Source of the DNA: Mercurialis annua
Taxonomy: Eukaryota; Streptophyta; Magnoliopsida; Malpighiales; Euphorbiaceae
NCBI RefSeq assembly: GCF_937616625.2
Contig: NC_065577.1
Coordinates: forward strand, 43,546,001 to 43,610,000
Direction: 5' to 3'
Length of the DNA stretch: 64,000 bases
Under the pieces are notes generated by a model that worked only from the letters and a program-made list of their open reading frames with translations, ran no database searches and was not told the origin of the DNA. Shown piece after piece: positions 1 to 14,183 of the stretch; the stretch's first letter is position 1, and the number at the start of each line of letters is the position of its first letter. The translations under genes were made by a program, and so were the position numbers.

Positions 1-3000
1 GCTCGATAAGTTATTTGTTATTCGGACAATGTTTGTAGTTGGGATTATTTATAATCATAGAAAAGTGATTTGATAAATAAATTATCGTTTTATCCCGTTT
101 TTGGGACTTTTCTGCATTCCCAAAATTGCTCAGGGAGGGGAATTGGGGCGCGTTTACTGACCCCCTACGTGTACCAGATGAAGTTGGAACCATAGCGGAA
201 GTTATCGATGGTGTTTCCGAAAATAAGAATGCTCAATTGGTTTGGTAATCAGATTAATTTAAGTTAGCGTTTTGATAGCCCGAAGTAGGCTAGAAAAGGG
301 ATTTTTGAAAAGTTGAGTTTAACTAGGAATTTTGTTAGCTCGATAAGTTATCGGTTATTCGGACAACGTTTCTAGTTGGGATTATTTAAAATAATAGAAA
401 AGTTATTTGATAAATTAATTATTGTTTTATCCCATTTTTGGGGTTTTTCTGCATTCCCCAAAACAGCTCAGGTAGGGGAGTTTGGGTGCGTTTTTTGACC
501 CCTAACGCGTACCGGATCAAGTTGGAACCTAAACGGAAGTTTTAGACTGTGTTGCAGACAATTAAAATGTCTATTTAGCTTTGTAATCAGACTGTTTTAA
601 GTAAGTGGTTTGATAGTCCGAAATAGGATAGAAAAGAGATTTTTGAAAAGTTGTGTTTAACTAGGAATTTTGTTAGCTCGATAAATTATCGGTTATTCGG
701 ACAACGTCTCTCGTTGGGATTATTGAAGATCATATAAAAGTTATTTGATAAATTAATTATCGTTTTATCCTGTTTTTGGGGCTAGTCTGCATTCCCCAAA
801 ACAGCTCAGGGAGGAGAGTTTGGGTGTGTTTTTTGACCCCCTACGCGTACCGGATGAAGTTGGAACTTAAACAGAAGTTTTAGAAGGTGTTGAAAAAAAT
901 AAGAATATTAAATTATTTTGGTAATCAGACTGTTTTAAGTAAGCGTTTTGATAGCCCGAAGTAGGCTAGAAAAGGGATTTTTGAAAAGTTGAGTTTAACT
1001 AGGAATTTTGTTAGCTCGATAAGTTATTTGTTATTCGGACAATGTTTGTAGTTGGGATTATTTATAATCATAGAAAAGTGATTTGATAAATAAATTATCG
1101 TTTTATCCGGTTTTTGGGACTTTTCTGCATTCCCAAAATTGCTCAGGGAGGGGAATTGGGGCGCGTTTACTGACCCCCTACGTGTACCAGATGAAGTTGG
1201 AACCATAGCGGAAGTTATCGATGGTGTTTCCGAAAATAAGAATGCTCAATTGGTTTGGTAATCAGATTAATTTAAGTTAGCGTTTTGATAGCCCGAAGTA
1301 GGCTAGAAAAGGGATTTTTGAAAAGTTGAGTTTAACTAGGAATTTTGTTAGCTCGATAAGTTATCGGTTATTCGGACAACGTTTCTAGTTGGGATTATTT
1401 AAAATAATAGAAAAGTTATTTGATAAATTAATTATTGTTTTATCCCATTTTTGGGGTTTTTCTGCATTCCCCAAAACAGCTCAGGTAGGGGAGTTTGGGT
1501 GCGTTTTTTGACCCCTAACGCGTACCGGATCAAGTTGGAACCTAAACGGAAGTTTTAGACTGTGTTGCAGACAATTAAAATGTCTATTTAGCTTTGTAAT
1601 CAGACTGTTTTAAGTAAGTGGTTTGATAGTCCGAAATAGGGTAGAAAAGAGATTTTTGAAAAGTTGTGTTTAACTAGGAATTTTGTTAGCTCGATAAATT
1701 ATCGGTTATTCGGACAACGTCTCTCGTTGGGATTATTGAAGATCATATAAAAGTTATTTGATAAATTAATTATCGTTTTATCCTGTTTTTGGGGCTAGTC
1801 TGCATTCCCCAAAACAGCTCAGGGAGGAGAGTTTGGGTGTGTTTTTTGACCCCCTACGCGTACCGGATGAAGTTGGAACTTAAACAGAAGTTTTAGAAGG
1901 TGTTGAAAAAAATAAGAATATTAAATTATTTTGGTAATCAGACTGTTTTAAGTAAGCGTTTTGATAGCCCGAAGTAGGCTAGAAAAGGGATTTTTGAAAA
2001 GTTGAGTTTAACTAGGAATTTTGTTAGCTCGATAAGTTATTTGTTATTCGGACAATGTTTGTAGTTGGGATTATTTATAATCATAGAAAAGTGATTTGAT
2101 AAATAAATTATCGTTTTATCCGGTTTTTGGGACTTTTCTGCATTCCCAAAATTGCTCAGGGAGGGGAATTGGGGCGCGTTTACTGACCCCCTACGTGTAC
2201 CAGATGAAGTTGGAACCATAGCGGAAGTTATCGATGGTGTTTCCGAAAATAAGAATGCTCAATTGGTTTGGTAATCAGATTAATTTAAGTTAGCGTTTTG
2301 ATAGCCCGAAGTAGGCTAGAAAAGGGATTTTTGAAAAGTTGAGTTTAACTAGGAATTTTGTTAGCTCGATAAGTTATCGGTTATTCGGACAACGTTTCTA
2401 GTTGGGATTATTTAAAATAATAGAAAAGTTATTTGATAAATTAATTATTGTTTTATCCCATTTATGGGGCTTTTCTGCATTCCCCAAAACAGCTCAGGTA
2501 GGGGAGTTTGGGTGCGTTTTTTGACCCCTAACGCGTACCGGATCAAGTTGGAACCAAAACGGAAGTTTTAGACTGTGTTGCAGACAATTAAAATGTCTAT
2601 TTAGCTTTGTAATCAGACTGTTTTAAGTAAGTGGTTTGATAGTCCGAAATAGGATAGAAAAGAGATTTTTGAAAAGTTGTGTTTAACTAGGAATTTTGTT
2701 AGCTCGATAAATTATCGGTTATTCGGACAACGTCTCTAGTTGGGATTATTGAAAATCATATAAAAGTTATTTGATAAATTAATTATCGTTTTATCCTGTT
2801 ATTGGGGCTAGTCTACATTCCCCAAAACAGCTTAGGGAGGAGAGTTTGGGTGTGTTTTTTTGATCCCCTACGCGTACCGGATGAAGTTGGAACTTAAACA
2901 GAAGTTTTAGAAGGTGTTGAAAAAAATAAGAATATTAAATTATTTTGGTAATCAGATTGTTTTAAGTAAGCGTTTTGATAGCCCGAAGTAGGCTAGAAAA

Positions 3001-3040
3001 GGGATTTTTGAAAAGTTGAGTTTAACTAGGAATTTTGTTA
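1..3040. repeat. Regular ABC trimers, subgroup 1a (3 units)
   Basis: Trimers start at 1, 1014 and 2027. The first two are 1013 bp and the third 1014 bp. They are almost identical: I see only scattered single-base differences, for example CCCG versus CCGG near 110 and 1109. The A monomers are 337 bp because they have TTCCCAAAA where most other A copies have TTCCCCAAAA, and they read AATTGGGGCG instead of AATTTGGGCG. The B monomers have TCCCATTTTTGGGG, or TTTATGGGG in the third unit. Near identity indicates recent amplification of this group. Confidence 0.93.
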
Positions 3041-6000
3041 GCTCGATAAGTTATTTGTTATTCGGACAATGTTTCTAGTTGGGATTATTTATAATCATAG
3101 AAAAGTGATTTGATAAATAAATTATCGTTTTATCCCGTTTTTGGGACTTTTTTGCATTCCCCAAAATTGCTCAGGGAGGGGAATTTGGGCGCGTTTACTG
3201 ACCCCCTACGTGTACCAGATGAAGTTGGAACCTAAGCGGAAGTTATCGATGGTGTTTCCGAAAATAAGAATGTTCAATTGGTTTGGTAAATAGACTAATT
3301 TAAGTTAGCGTTTTGATAGCCCGAAGTAGGCTAGAAAAGGGATTTTTGAAAAGTTGAGCTTAACTAGGAATTTTGTTAGCTCGATAAGTTATCGGTTATT
3401 CGGACAACGTTTCTAGTTGGGATTATTTAAAATAATAGAAAAGCTATTTGATAAATTAATTATTGTTTGATCCCATTTTGGGGCTTTTCTGCATTCCCCA
3501 AAACAGCTCAGGGAGGGGAGTTTGGGTGCGTTTTTTGACCCCTTACGCGTACCGGATCAAGTTGGAACCTAAACGGAAGTTTTAGACAGTGTTGCAGACA
3601 ATTAAAATGTCTATTTAGTTTTGTAATCAGACTGTTTTTAGTAAGTGGTTTGATAGTCCGAAATAGGATAGAAAAGGGATTTTTGAAAAGTTGTGTTTAA
3701 CTAGGAATTTTGTTAGCTCGATAAATTATCGGTTATTCGGACAACGTCTCTCGTTGGGATTATTGAAGATCATATAAAAGTTATTTGATAAATTAATTAT
3801 CGTTTTATCCTGTTTTTGGGGCTAGTCTGCATTCCCCAAAACAGCTCAGGGAGGAGAGTTTGGGTGTGTTTTTTGACCCCCTACGCGTACCGGATAAAGT
3901 TGGAACTTAAACGGAAGTTTTAGAAGGTGTTGAAAAAAATAAGAATATTCAATTATTTTGGTAATCAGACTGTTTAAAGTAAGCGTTTTGATAGCCCGAA
4001 GTAGGCTAGAAAAGGGATTTTTGAAAAGTTGAGTTTAACTAGGAATATTGTTAGCTCGATAAGTTATTTGTTATTCGGACAATGTTTGTAGTTGGGATTA
4101 TTTATAATCATAGAAAAGTGATTTGATAAATAAATTATCGTTTTATCCCGTTTTTGGGACTTTTCTGCATTCCCCAAAATTGGTCAGGGAGGGGAATTTG
4201 GGCGCGTTTACTGACCCCCTACGTGTACCAGATGAAGTTGGAACCTAAGCAGAAGTTATCGATGGTGTTTCCGAAAATAAGAATGTTCAATTGGTTTGGT
4301 AAATAGACAAATTTAAGTTAGCGTTTTGATAGCCCGAAGTAGGCTAGAAAAGGGATTTTTGAAAAGTTGAGCTTAACTAGGAATTTTGTTAGCTCGATAA
4401 GTTATCGGTTATTCGGACAACGTTTCTAGTTGGGATTATTTAAAATAATAGAAAAGCTATTTGATAAATTAATTATTGTTTGATCCCATTTTGGGGCTTT
4501 TCTGCATTCCCCAAAACAGCTCAGGGAGGGGAGTTTGGGTGCGTTTTTTGACCCCTTACGCGTACCGGATCAAGTTGGAACCTAAACGGAAGTTTTAGAC
4601 AGTGTTGCAGACAATTAAAATGTCTATTTAGTTTTGTAATCAGACTGTTTTTAGTAAGTGGTTTGATAGTCCGAAATAGGATAGAAAAGGGATTTTTGAA
4701 AAGTTGTGTTTAACTAGGAATTTTGTTAGCTCGATAAATTATCGGTTATTCGGACAACGTCTCTCGTTGGGATTATTGAAGATCATATAAAAGTTATTTG
4801 ATAAATTAATTATCGTTTTATCCTGTTTTTGGGGCTAGTCTGCATTCCCCAAAACAGCTCAGGGAGGAGAGTTTGGGTGTGTTTTTTGACCCCCTACGCG
4901 TACCGGATGAAGTTGGAACTTAAACGGAAGTTTTAGAAGGTGTTGAAAAAAATAAGAATATTCAATTATTTTGGTAATCAGACTGTTTTAAGTAAGCGTT
5001 TTGATAGCCCGAAGTAGGCTAGAAAAGGGATTTTTGAAAAGTTGAGTTTAACTAGGAATATTGTTAGCTCGATAAGTTATTTGTTATTCGGACAATGTTT
5101 GTAGTTGGGATTATTTATAATCATAGAAAAGTGATTTGATAAATAAATTATCGTTTTATCCCGTTTTTGGGACTTTTCTGCATTCCCCAAAATTGGTCAG
5201 GGAGGGGAATTTGGGAGCGTTTACTGACCCCCTACGTGTACCAGATGAAGTTGGAACCTAAGCGGAAGTTATCGATGGTGTTTCCGAAAATAAGAATGTT
5301 CAATTGGTTTGGTAAATAGACTAATTTAAGTTAGCGTTTTGATAGCCCGAAGTAGGCTAGAAAAGGGATTTTTGAAAAGTTGAGCTTAACTAGGAATTTT
5401 GTTAGCTCGATAAGTTATCGGTTATTCGGACAACGTTTCTAGTTGGGATTATTTAAAATAATAGAAAAGCTATTTGATAAATTAATTATTGTTTGATCCC
5501 ATTTTGGGGCTTTTCTGCATTCCCCAAAACAGCTCAGGGAGAGGAGTTTGGGTGCGTTTTTTAACCCCATACGCGTACCAGATCAAGTTGGAACCTGAAC
5601 GGAAGTTTTAGACAGTGTTGCAGACAATTAGAATGTCTATTTAGTTTTGTAATCAGACTGTTTTTAGTAAGTGGTTTGATAGTCCGAAATAGGATAGAAA
5701 AGGGATTTTTGAAAAGTTGTGTTTAACTAGGAATTTTGTTAGCTCGATAAATTATCGGTTATTCGGACAACGTCTCTCGTTGGGATTATTGAAGATCATA
5801 TAAAAGTTATTTGATAAATTAATTATCGTTTTATCCTGTTTTTGGGGCTAGTCTGCGTTCCCCAAAAAAGCTCAGGGAGGAGAGTTTGGGTGTGTTTTTT
5901 GACCCCCTACGCGTACCGGATGAAGTTGGAACTTAAACGGAAGTTTTAGAAGGTGTTGAAAAAAATACGAATATTAAATTATTTTGGTAATCAGACTGTT

Positions 6001-6079
6001 TTAAGTAAGCGTTTTGATAGCCCGAAGTAGGCTAGAAAAGGGATTTTTGAAAAGTTGAGTTTAACTAGGAATTTTGTTA
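3041..6079. repeat. Regular ABC trimers, subgroup 1b (3 units)
   Basis: Trimers start at 3041, 4054 and 5067, each 1013 bp. They are set apart from the preceding subgroup by B monomers reading GTTTGATCCCATTTTGGGG (337 bp), by A monomers with AAATAGAC instead of AATCAGAC, and by GGAATATTG at two of the trimer ends. Within the group the units differ by isolated substitutions. Confidence 0.9.
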
Positions 6080-9000
6080 GCTCGATAAGTTATTTGTTAT
6101 TCGGACAATGTTTGTAGTTGGGATTATTTATAATCATAGAAAAGTGATTTGATAAATAAATTATCGTTTTATCCCGTTTTTGGGACTTTTCTGCATTCCC
6201 CAAAATTGGTCAGGGAGGGGAATTTGGGCGCGTTTACTGACCCCCTACGTGTACCAGATGAAGTTGGAACCTAAGCGGAAGTTATCGATGGTGTTTCCGA
6301 AAATAAGAATGTTTAATTGGTTTGGTAATCAGACTAATTTAAGTTAGCGTTTTGATAGCCCGAAGTAGGCTAGAAAAGGGATTTTCGAAAAGTTGAGCTT
6401 AACTAGGAATTTTGTTAGCTCGATAAGTTATCGGTTATTCGGACAACGTTTCTAGTTGGGATTATTTAAAATAATAGAAAAGCTATTTGATAAATTAATT
6501 ATTGTTTTATCCCATTTTGGGGCTTTTCTGCATTCCCCAAAACAGCTCAGGTAGGGGAGTTTGGGTGCGTTTTTTGACCCCTTACGCGTACCAGATCAAG
6601 TTGGAACCTAAACGGAAGTTTTAGACAGTGTTGCAGACAATTAAAATGTCTATTTAGTTTTGTAATAAGACTGTTTTAAGTAAGTGGTTTGATAGTCCGA
6701 AATAGGATAGAAAAGGGATTTTTGAAAAGTTGTGTTTAACTAGGAATTTTGTTAGCTCGATAAATTATCGGTTATTCGGACAACGTCTCTCGTTGGGATA
6801 ATTGAAAATCATATAAAAGTTATTTGATAAATTAATTATCGTTTTATCCTGTTTTTGGGGCTAGTCTGCATTCCCCAAAACAGCTCAGGGAGGAGAGTTT
6901 GGGTGTGTTTTTTGACCCCCTACGCGTACCGGATGAAGTTGGAACTTAAACGGAAGTTTTAGAAGGTGTTGAAAAAAATAAGAATATTAAATTATTTTGG
7001 TAATCAGACTGTTTTAAGTAAGCGTTTTGATAGCCCGAAGTAGGCTAGAAAAGGGATTTTTGAAAAGTTGAGTTTAACTAGGAATTTTGTTAGCTCGATA
7101 AGTTATTTGTTATTCGGACAATGTTTGTAGTTGGGATTATATATAATCATAGAAAAGTGATTTGATAAATAAATTATCGTTTTATCCCGTTTTTGGGACT
7201 TTTCTGCATTCCCCAAAATTGGTCATGGAGGGGAATTTGGGCGCGTTTACTGACCCCCTACGTGTACCAGATGAAGTTGGAACCTAAGCGGAAGTTATCG
7301 ATGGTGTTTCCGAAAATAAGAATGTACAATTGGTTTGGTAATCAAACTAATTTAAGTTAGCGTTTTGATAGCCCGAAGTAGGCTAGAAAAGGGATTTTCG
7401 AAAAGTTGAGTTTAACTAGGAATTTTGTTAGCTCGATAAGTTATCGGTTATTCGGACAACGTTTCTAGTTGGGATTATTTAAAATAATAGAAAAGTTATT
7501 TGATAAATTAATTATTGTTTTATCCCATTTTGGGGCTTTTCTGCATTCCCCAAAACAGCTCAGGGAGGGGAGTTTGGGTGCGTTTTTTGACCCCTTACGC
7601 GTACCAGATCAAGTTGGAACCTAAACGGAAGTTTTAGACAGTGTTGCAGACAATTAAAATGTCTATTTAGTTTTGTAATAAGACTGTTTTAAGTAAGTGG
7701 TTTGATAGTCCGAAATAGGATAGAAAAGGGATTTTTGAAAAGTTGTGTTTAACTAGGAATTTTGTTAGCTCGATAAATTATCGGTTATTCGGACAACGTC
7801 TCTAGTTGGGATTATTGAAAATCATATAAAAGTTATTTGATAAATTAATTATCGTTTTATCCTGTTTTTGGGGCTAGTCTGCATTCCCCAAAACAGCTCA
7901 GGGAGGAGAGTTTGGGTGTGTTTTTTGACCCCCTACGCGTACCGGATGAAGTTGGAACTTAAACGGAAGTTTTAGAAGGTGTTGAAAAAAATAGGAATAT
8001 TAAATTATTTTGGTAATCAGACTGTTTTAAGTAAGCGTTTTGATAGCCCGAAGTAGGCTAGAAAAGGGATTTTTGAAAAGTTGAGTTTAACTAGGAATTT
8101 TGTTAGCTCGATAAGTTATTTGTTATTCGGACAATGTTTGTAGTTGGGATTATTTATAATCATAGAAAAGTGATTTGATAAATAAATTATCGTTTTATCC
8201 CGTTTTTGGGACTTTTCTGCATTCCCCAAAATTGCTCAGGGAGGGGAATTTGGGCGCGTTTACTGACCCCCTACGTGTACCAGATGAAGTTGGAACCTAA
8301 GCGGAAGTTATCGATGGTGTTTCCGAAAATAAGAATGTTCAATTGGTTTGGTAATCAGACTAATTTAAGTTAGCGTTTTGATAGCCCGAAGTAGGCTAGA
8401 AAAGGGATTTTCGAAAAGTTGAGTTTAACTAGGAATTTTGTTAGCTCGATAAGTTATCGGTTATTCGGACAACGTTTCTAGTTGGGATTATTTAAAATAA
8501 TAGAAAAGTTATTTGATAAATTAATTATTGTTTTATCCCATTTTGGGGCTTTTCTGCATTCCCCAAAACAGCTCAGGGAGGGGAGTTTGGGTGCGTTTTT
8601 TGACCCCTTACGCGTACCAGATCAAGTTGGAACCTAAACAGAAGTTTTAGACAGTGTTGCAGACAATTAAAATGTCTATTTAGTTTTGTAATAAGACTGT
8701 TTTAAGTAAGTGGTTTGATAGTCCGAAATAGGATAGAAAAGGGATTTTTGAAAAGTTGTGTTTAACTAGGAATTTTGTTAGCTCGATAAATTATCGGTTA
8801 TTCGGACAACGTCTCTAGTTGGGATTATTGAAAATCATATAAAAGTTATTTGATAAATTAATTATCGTTTTATCCTGTTTTTGGGGCTAGTCTGCATTCC
8901 CCAAAACAGCTCAGGGAGGAGAGTTTGGGTGTGTTTTTTGACCCCCTACGCGTACCGGATGAAGTTGGAACTTAAACGGAAGTTTTAGAAGGTGTTGAAA

Positions 9001-12000
9001 AAAATAAGAATATTAAATTATTTTGGTAATCAGACTGTTTTAAGTAAGCGTTTTGATAGCCCGAAGTAGGCTAGAAAAGGGATTTTTGAAAAGTTGAGTT
9101 TAACTAGGAATTTTGTTAGCTCGATAAGTTATTTGTTATTCGGACAATGTTTGTAGTTGGGATTATTTATAATCATAGAAAAGTGATTTGATAAATAAAT
9201 TATCGTTTTATCCCGTTTTTGGGACTTTTCTGCATTCCCCAAAATTGCTCAGGGAGGGGAATTTGGGCGCGTTTACTGACCCCCTACGTGTACCAGATGA
9301 AGTTGGAACCTAAGCGGAAGTTATCGATGGTGTTTCCGAAAATAAGAATGTTCAATTGGTTTGGTAATCAGACTAATTTAAGTTAGCGTTTTGATAGCCC
9401 GAAGTAGGCTAGAAAAGGGATTTTCGAAAAGTTGAGTTTAACTAGGAATTTTGTTAGCTCGATAAGTTATCGGTTATTCGGACAACGTTTCTAGTTGGGA
9501 TTATTTAAAATAATAGAAAAGTTATGTGATAAATTAATTATTGTTTTATCCCATTTTGGGGCTTTTCTGCATTCCCCAAAACAGCTCAGGGAGGGGAGTT
9601 TGGGTGCGTTTTTTGACCCCTTACGCGTACCAGATCAAGTTGGAACCTAAACGGAAGTTTTAGACAGTGTTGCAGACAATTAAAATGTCTATTTAGTTTT
9701 GTAATCAGACTGTTTTAAGTAAGTGGTTTGATAATCCGAAATAGGATAGAAAAGGGATTTTTGAAAAGTTGTGTTTAACTAGGAATTTTGTTAGCTCGAT
9801 AAATTATCGGTTATTCGGACAACGTCTCTAGTTGGGATTATTGAAAATCATATAAAAGTTATTTGATAAATTAATTATCGTTTTATCCTGTTTTTGGGGC
9901 TAGTCTGCATTCCCCAAAACAGCTCAGGGAGGAGAGTTTGGGTGTGTTTTTTGACCCCCTACGCGTACCGGATGAAGTTGGAACTTAAACGGAAGCTTTA
10001 GAAGGTGTTGAAAAAAATAAGAATATTAAATTATTTTGGTAATCAGACTGTTTTAAGTAAGCGTTTTGATAGCCCGAAGTAGGCTAGAAAAGGGATTTTT
10101 GAAAAGTTGAGTTTAACTAGGAATTTTGTTAGCTCGATAAGTTATTTGTTATTCGGACAATGTTTGTAGTTGGGATTATTTATAATCATAGAAAAGTGAT
10201 TTGATAAATAAATTATCGTTTTATCCCGTTTTTGGGACTTTTCTGCATTCCCCAAAATTGGTCAGGGAGGGGAATTTGGGCGCGTTTACTGACCCCCTAC
10301 GTGTACCAGATGAAGTTGGAACCTAAGCGGAAGTTATCGATGGTGTTTCCGAAAATAAGAATGTTCAATTGGTTTGGTAATCAGAGTAATTTAAGTTAGC
10401 GTTTTGATAGCCCGAAGTAGGCTAGAAAAGGGATTTTTGAAAAGTTGAGTTTAACTAGGAATTTTGTTAGCTCGATAAGTTATCGGTTATTCGGACAACG
10501 TTTCTAGTTGGGATTATTTAAAATAATAGAAAAGTTATGTGATAAATTAATTATTGTTTTATCCCATTTTGGGGCTTTTCTGCATTCCCCAAAACAGCTC
10601 AGGGAGGGGAGTTTGGGTGCGTTTTTTGACCCCTTACGCGTACCAGATCAAGTTGGAACCTAAACGGAAGTTTTAGACAGTGTTGCAGACAATTAAAATG
10701 TCTATTTAGTTTTGTAATCAGACTGTTTTAAGTAAGTGGTTTGATAGTCCGAAATAGGATAGAAAAGGGATTTTTTAAAAGTTGTGTTTAACTAGGAATT
10801 TTGTTAGCTCGATAAATTATCGGTTATTCGGACAACGTCTCTAGTTGGGATTATTGAAGATCATATAAAAGTTATTTGATAAATTAATTATCGTTTTATC
10901 CTGTTTTTGGGGCTAGTCTGCATTCCCCAAAACAGCTCAGGGAGGAGAGTTTGGGTGTGTTTTTTGACACCCTACGCGTACCGGATGAAGTTGGAACTTA
11001 AACGGAAGTTTTAGAAGGTGTTCAAAAAAATAAGAATATTCAATTATTTTGATAATCAGACTGTTTTAAGTAAGCGTTTTGATAGCCCGAAGTAGACTAG
11101 AAAAGGGATTTTTGAAAAGTTGAGTTTAACTAGGAATTTTGTTAGCTCGATAAGTTATTTGTTATTCGGACAATGTTTGTAGTTGGGATTATTTATAATC
11201 ATAGAAAAGTGATTTGATAAATAAATTATCGTTTTATCCCGTTTTTGGGACTTTTCTGCATTCCCCAAAATTGGTCAGGGAGGGGAATTTGGGCGCGTTT
11301 ACTGACCCCCTACGTGTACCAGATGAAGTTGGAACCTAAGCGGAAGTTATCGATGGTGTTTCCGAAAATAAGAATGTTCAATTGGTTTGGTAATCAGACT
11401 AATTTAAGTTAGCGTTTTGATAGCCCGAAGTAGGCTAGAAAAGGGATTTTTGAAAAGTTGAGTTTAACTAGGAATTTTGTTAGCTCGATAAGTTATCGGT
11501 TATTCGGACAACGTTTCTAGTTGGGATTATTTAAAATAATAGAAAAGTTATTTGATAAATTAATTATTGTTTTATCCCATTTTGGGGCTTTTCTGCATTC
11601 CCCAAAACAGCTCAGGGAGGGGAGTTTGGGTGCGTTTTTTGACCCCTTACGCGTACCAGATCAAGTTGGAATCTAAACAGAAGTTTTAGACAGTGTTGCA
11701 GACAATTAAAATGTCTATTTAGTTTTGTAATCAGACTGTTTTAAGTAAGTGGTTTGATAATCCGAAATAGGATAGAAAAGGGATTTTTGAAAAGTTGTGT
11801 TTAACTAGGAATTTTGTTAGCTCGATAAATTATCGGTTATTCGGACAACGTCTCTAGTTGGGATTATTGAAAATCATATAAAAGTTATTTGATAATTTAA
11901 TTATCGTTTTATCCTGTTTTTGGGGCTAGTCTGCATTCCCCAAAACAGCTCAGGGAGGAGAGTTTGGGTGTGTTTTTTGACCCCCTACGCGTACCGGATG

Positions 12001-14183
12001 AAGTTGGAACTTAAACGGAAGTTTTAGAAGGTGTTGAAAAAAATAAGAATATTAAATTATTTTGGTAATCAGACTGTTTTAAGTAAGCGTTTTGATAGCC
12101 CGAAGTAGGCTAGAAAAGGGATTTTTAAAAAGTTGAGTTTAACTAGGAATTTTGTTAGCTCGATAAGTTATTTGTTATTCGGACAATGTTTGTAGTTGGG
12201 ATTATTTATAATCATAGAAAAGTGATTTGATAAATAAATTATCGTTTTATCCCGTTTTTGGGACTTTTCTGCATTCCCCAAAATTGGTCAGGGAGGGGAA
12301 TTTGGGCGCGTTTACTGACCCCCTACGTGTACCTGATGAATTTGGATCCTAAGCGGAAGTTATCGATGGTGTTTCCAAAAATAAGAATGTTCAATTGGTT
12401 TGGTAATCAGACTAATTTAAGTTAGCGTTTTGATAGCCCGAAGTAGGCTAGAAAAGGGATTTTCGAAAAGTTGAGTTTAACTAGGAATTTTGTTAGCTCG
12501 ATAAGTTATCGGTTATTCGGACAACGTTTCTAGTTGGGATTATTTAAAATAATAGAAAAGTTATTTGATAAATTAATTATTGTTTTATCCCATTTTGGGG
12601 CTTTTCTGCATTCCCCAAAACAGCTCAGGGAGGGGAGTTTGGGTGCGTTTTTTGACCCCTTACGCGTACCAGATCAAGTTGGAACCTAAACGGAAGTTTT
12701 AGACAGTGTTGCAGACAATTAAAATGTCTATTTAGTTTTGTAATCATACTGTTTTTAGTAAGTGGTTTGATAGTCCGAAATAGGATAGAAAAGGGATTTT
12801 TTAAAAGTTGTGTTTAACTAGGAATTTTGTTAGCTCGATAAATTATCGGTTATTCGGAGAACGTCTCTCATTGGGATTATTGAAGATCATATAAAAGTTA
12901 TTTGATAAATTAATTATCGTTTTATCCTGTTTTTGGGGCTAGTCTGCATTCCCCAAAACAGCTAAGGGAGGAGAGTTTGGGTGTGTTTTTTGACCCCCTA
13001 CGCGTACCGGATGAAGTTGGAACTTAAACGGAAGTTTTAGAAGGTGTTGAAAAAAATAAGAATATTAAATTATTTTGGTAATCAGACTGTTTTAAGTAAG
13101 CGTTTTGATAGCCCGAAGTAGGCTAGAAAAGGGATTTTTGAAAAGTTGAGTTTAACTAGGAATTTTGTTAGCTCGATAAGTTATTTGTTATTCGGACAAT
13201 GTTTGTAGTTGGGATTATTTATAATCATAGAAAAGTGATTTGATAAATAAATTATCGTTTTATCCCGTTTTTGGGACTTTTCTGCATTCCCCAAAATTGG
13301 TCAGGGAGGGGAATTTGGGCGCGTTTACTGACCCCCTACGTGTACCTGATGAAGTTGGAACCTAAGCGGAAGTTATCGATGGTGTTTCCGAAAATAAGAA
13401 TGTTCAATTGGTTTGGTAATCAGACTAATTTAAGTTAGCGTTTTGATAGCCCGAAGTAGGCTAGAAAAGGGATTTTCGAAAAGTTGAGTTTAACTAGGAA
13501 TTTTGTTAGCTCGATAAGTTATCGGTTATTCGGACAACGTTTCTAGTTGGGATTATTTAAAATAATAGAAAAGTTATTTGATAAATTAATTATTGTTTTA
13601 TCCCATTTTGGGGCTTTTCTGCATTCCCCAAAACAGCTCAGGGAGGGGAGTTTGGGTGCGTTTTTTGACCCCTTACGCGTACCAGATAAAGTTGGAACCT
13701 AAACGGAAGTTTTAGAAAGTGTTGCAGACAATTAAAATGTCTATTTAGTTTTGTAATCATACTGTTTTTAGTAAGTGGTTTGTTAGTCCGAAATAGGATA
13801 GAAAAGGGATTTTTTAAAAGTTGTGTTTAACTAGGAATTTTGTTAGCTCGATAAATTATCGGTTATTCGGAGAACGTCTCTCATTGGGATTATTGAAGAT
13901 CATATAAAAGTTATTTGATAAATTAATTATCGTTTTATCCTGTTTTTGGGGCTAGTCTGCATTCCCCAAAACAGCTCAGGGAGGAGAGTTTGGGTGTGTT
14001 TTTTGACCCCCTACGCGTACCGGATGAAGTTGGAACTTAAACGGAAGTTTTAGAAGGTGTTGAAAAAAATAAGAATATTCAATTATTTTGATAATCAGAC
14101 TGTTTTAAGTAAGCGTTTTGATAGCTCGAAGTAGGCTAAAAAAGGGGTTTTTAAAAAGTTGAGTTTAACTAGGAATTTTGTTA
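6080..14183. repeat. Regular ABC trimers, subgroup 1c (8 units)
   Basis: Trimers start at 6080, 7093, 8106, 9119, 10132, 11145, 12158 and 13171, with a constant 1013-bp spacing. B monomers have GTTTTATCCCATTTTGGGG. Several A monomers carry GATTTTCGAAAAG near the end instead of TTTTTGAAAAG, and many have TTGGTCAGGG where others have TTGCTCAGGG. From about 12158 onward A monomers change from ACCAGATG to ACCTGATG, the form used by the following rearranged block, so this end of the group is the likely source of that block. Confidence 0.9.

Noticed and set aside
11..2219. 60-codon open frames on the minus strand at 11-193, 1024-1206 and 2037-2219
   Set aside because: They are the same stretch of the A monomer at three trimers, kept open by chance. 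Other A copies lose them through the extra C in TTCCCCAAAA. There is no domain, signal or promoter.
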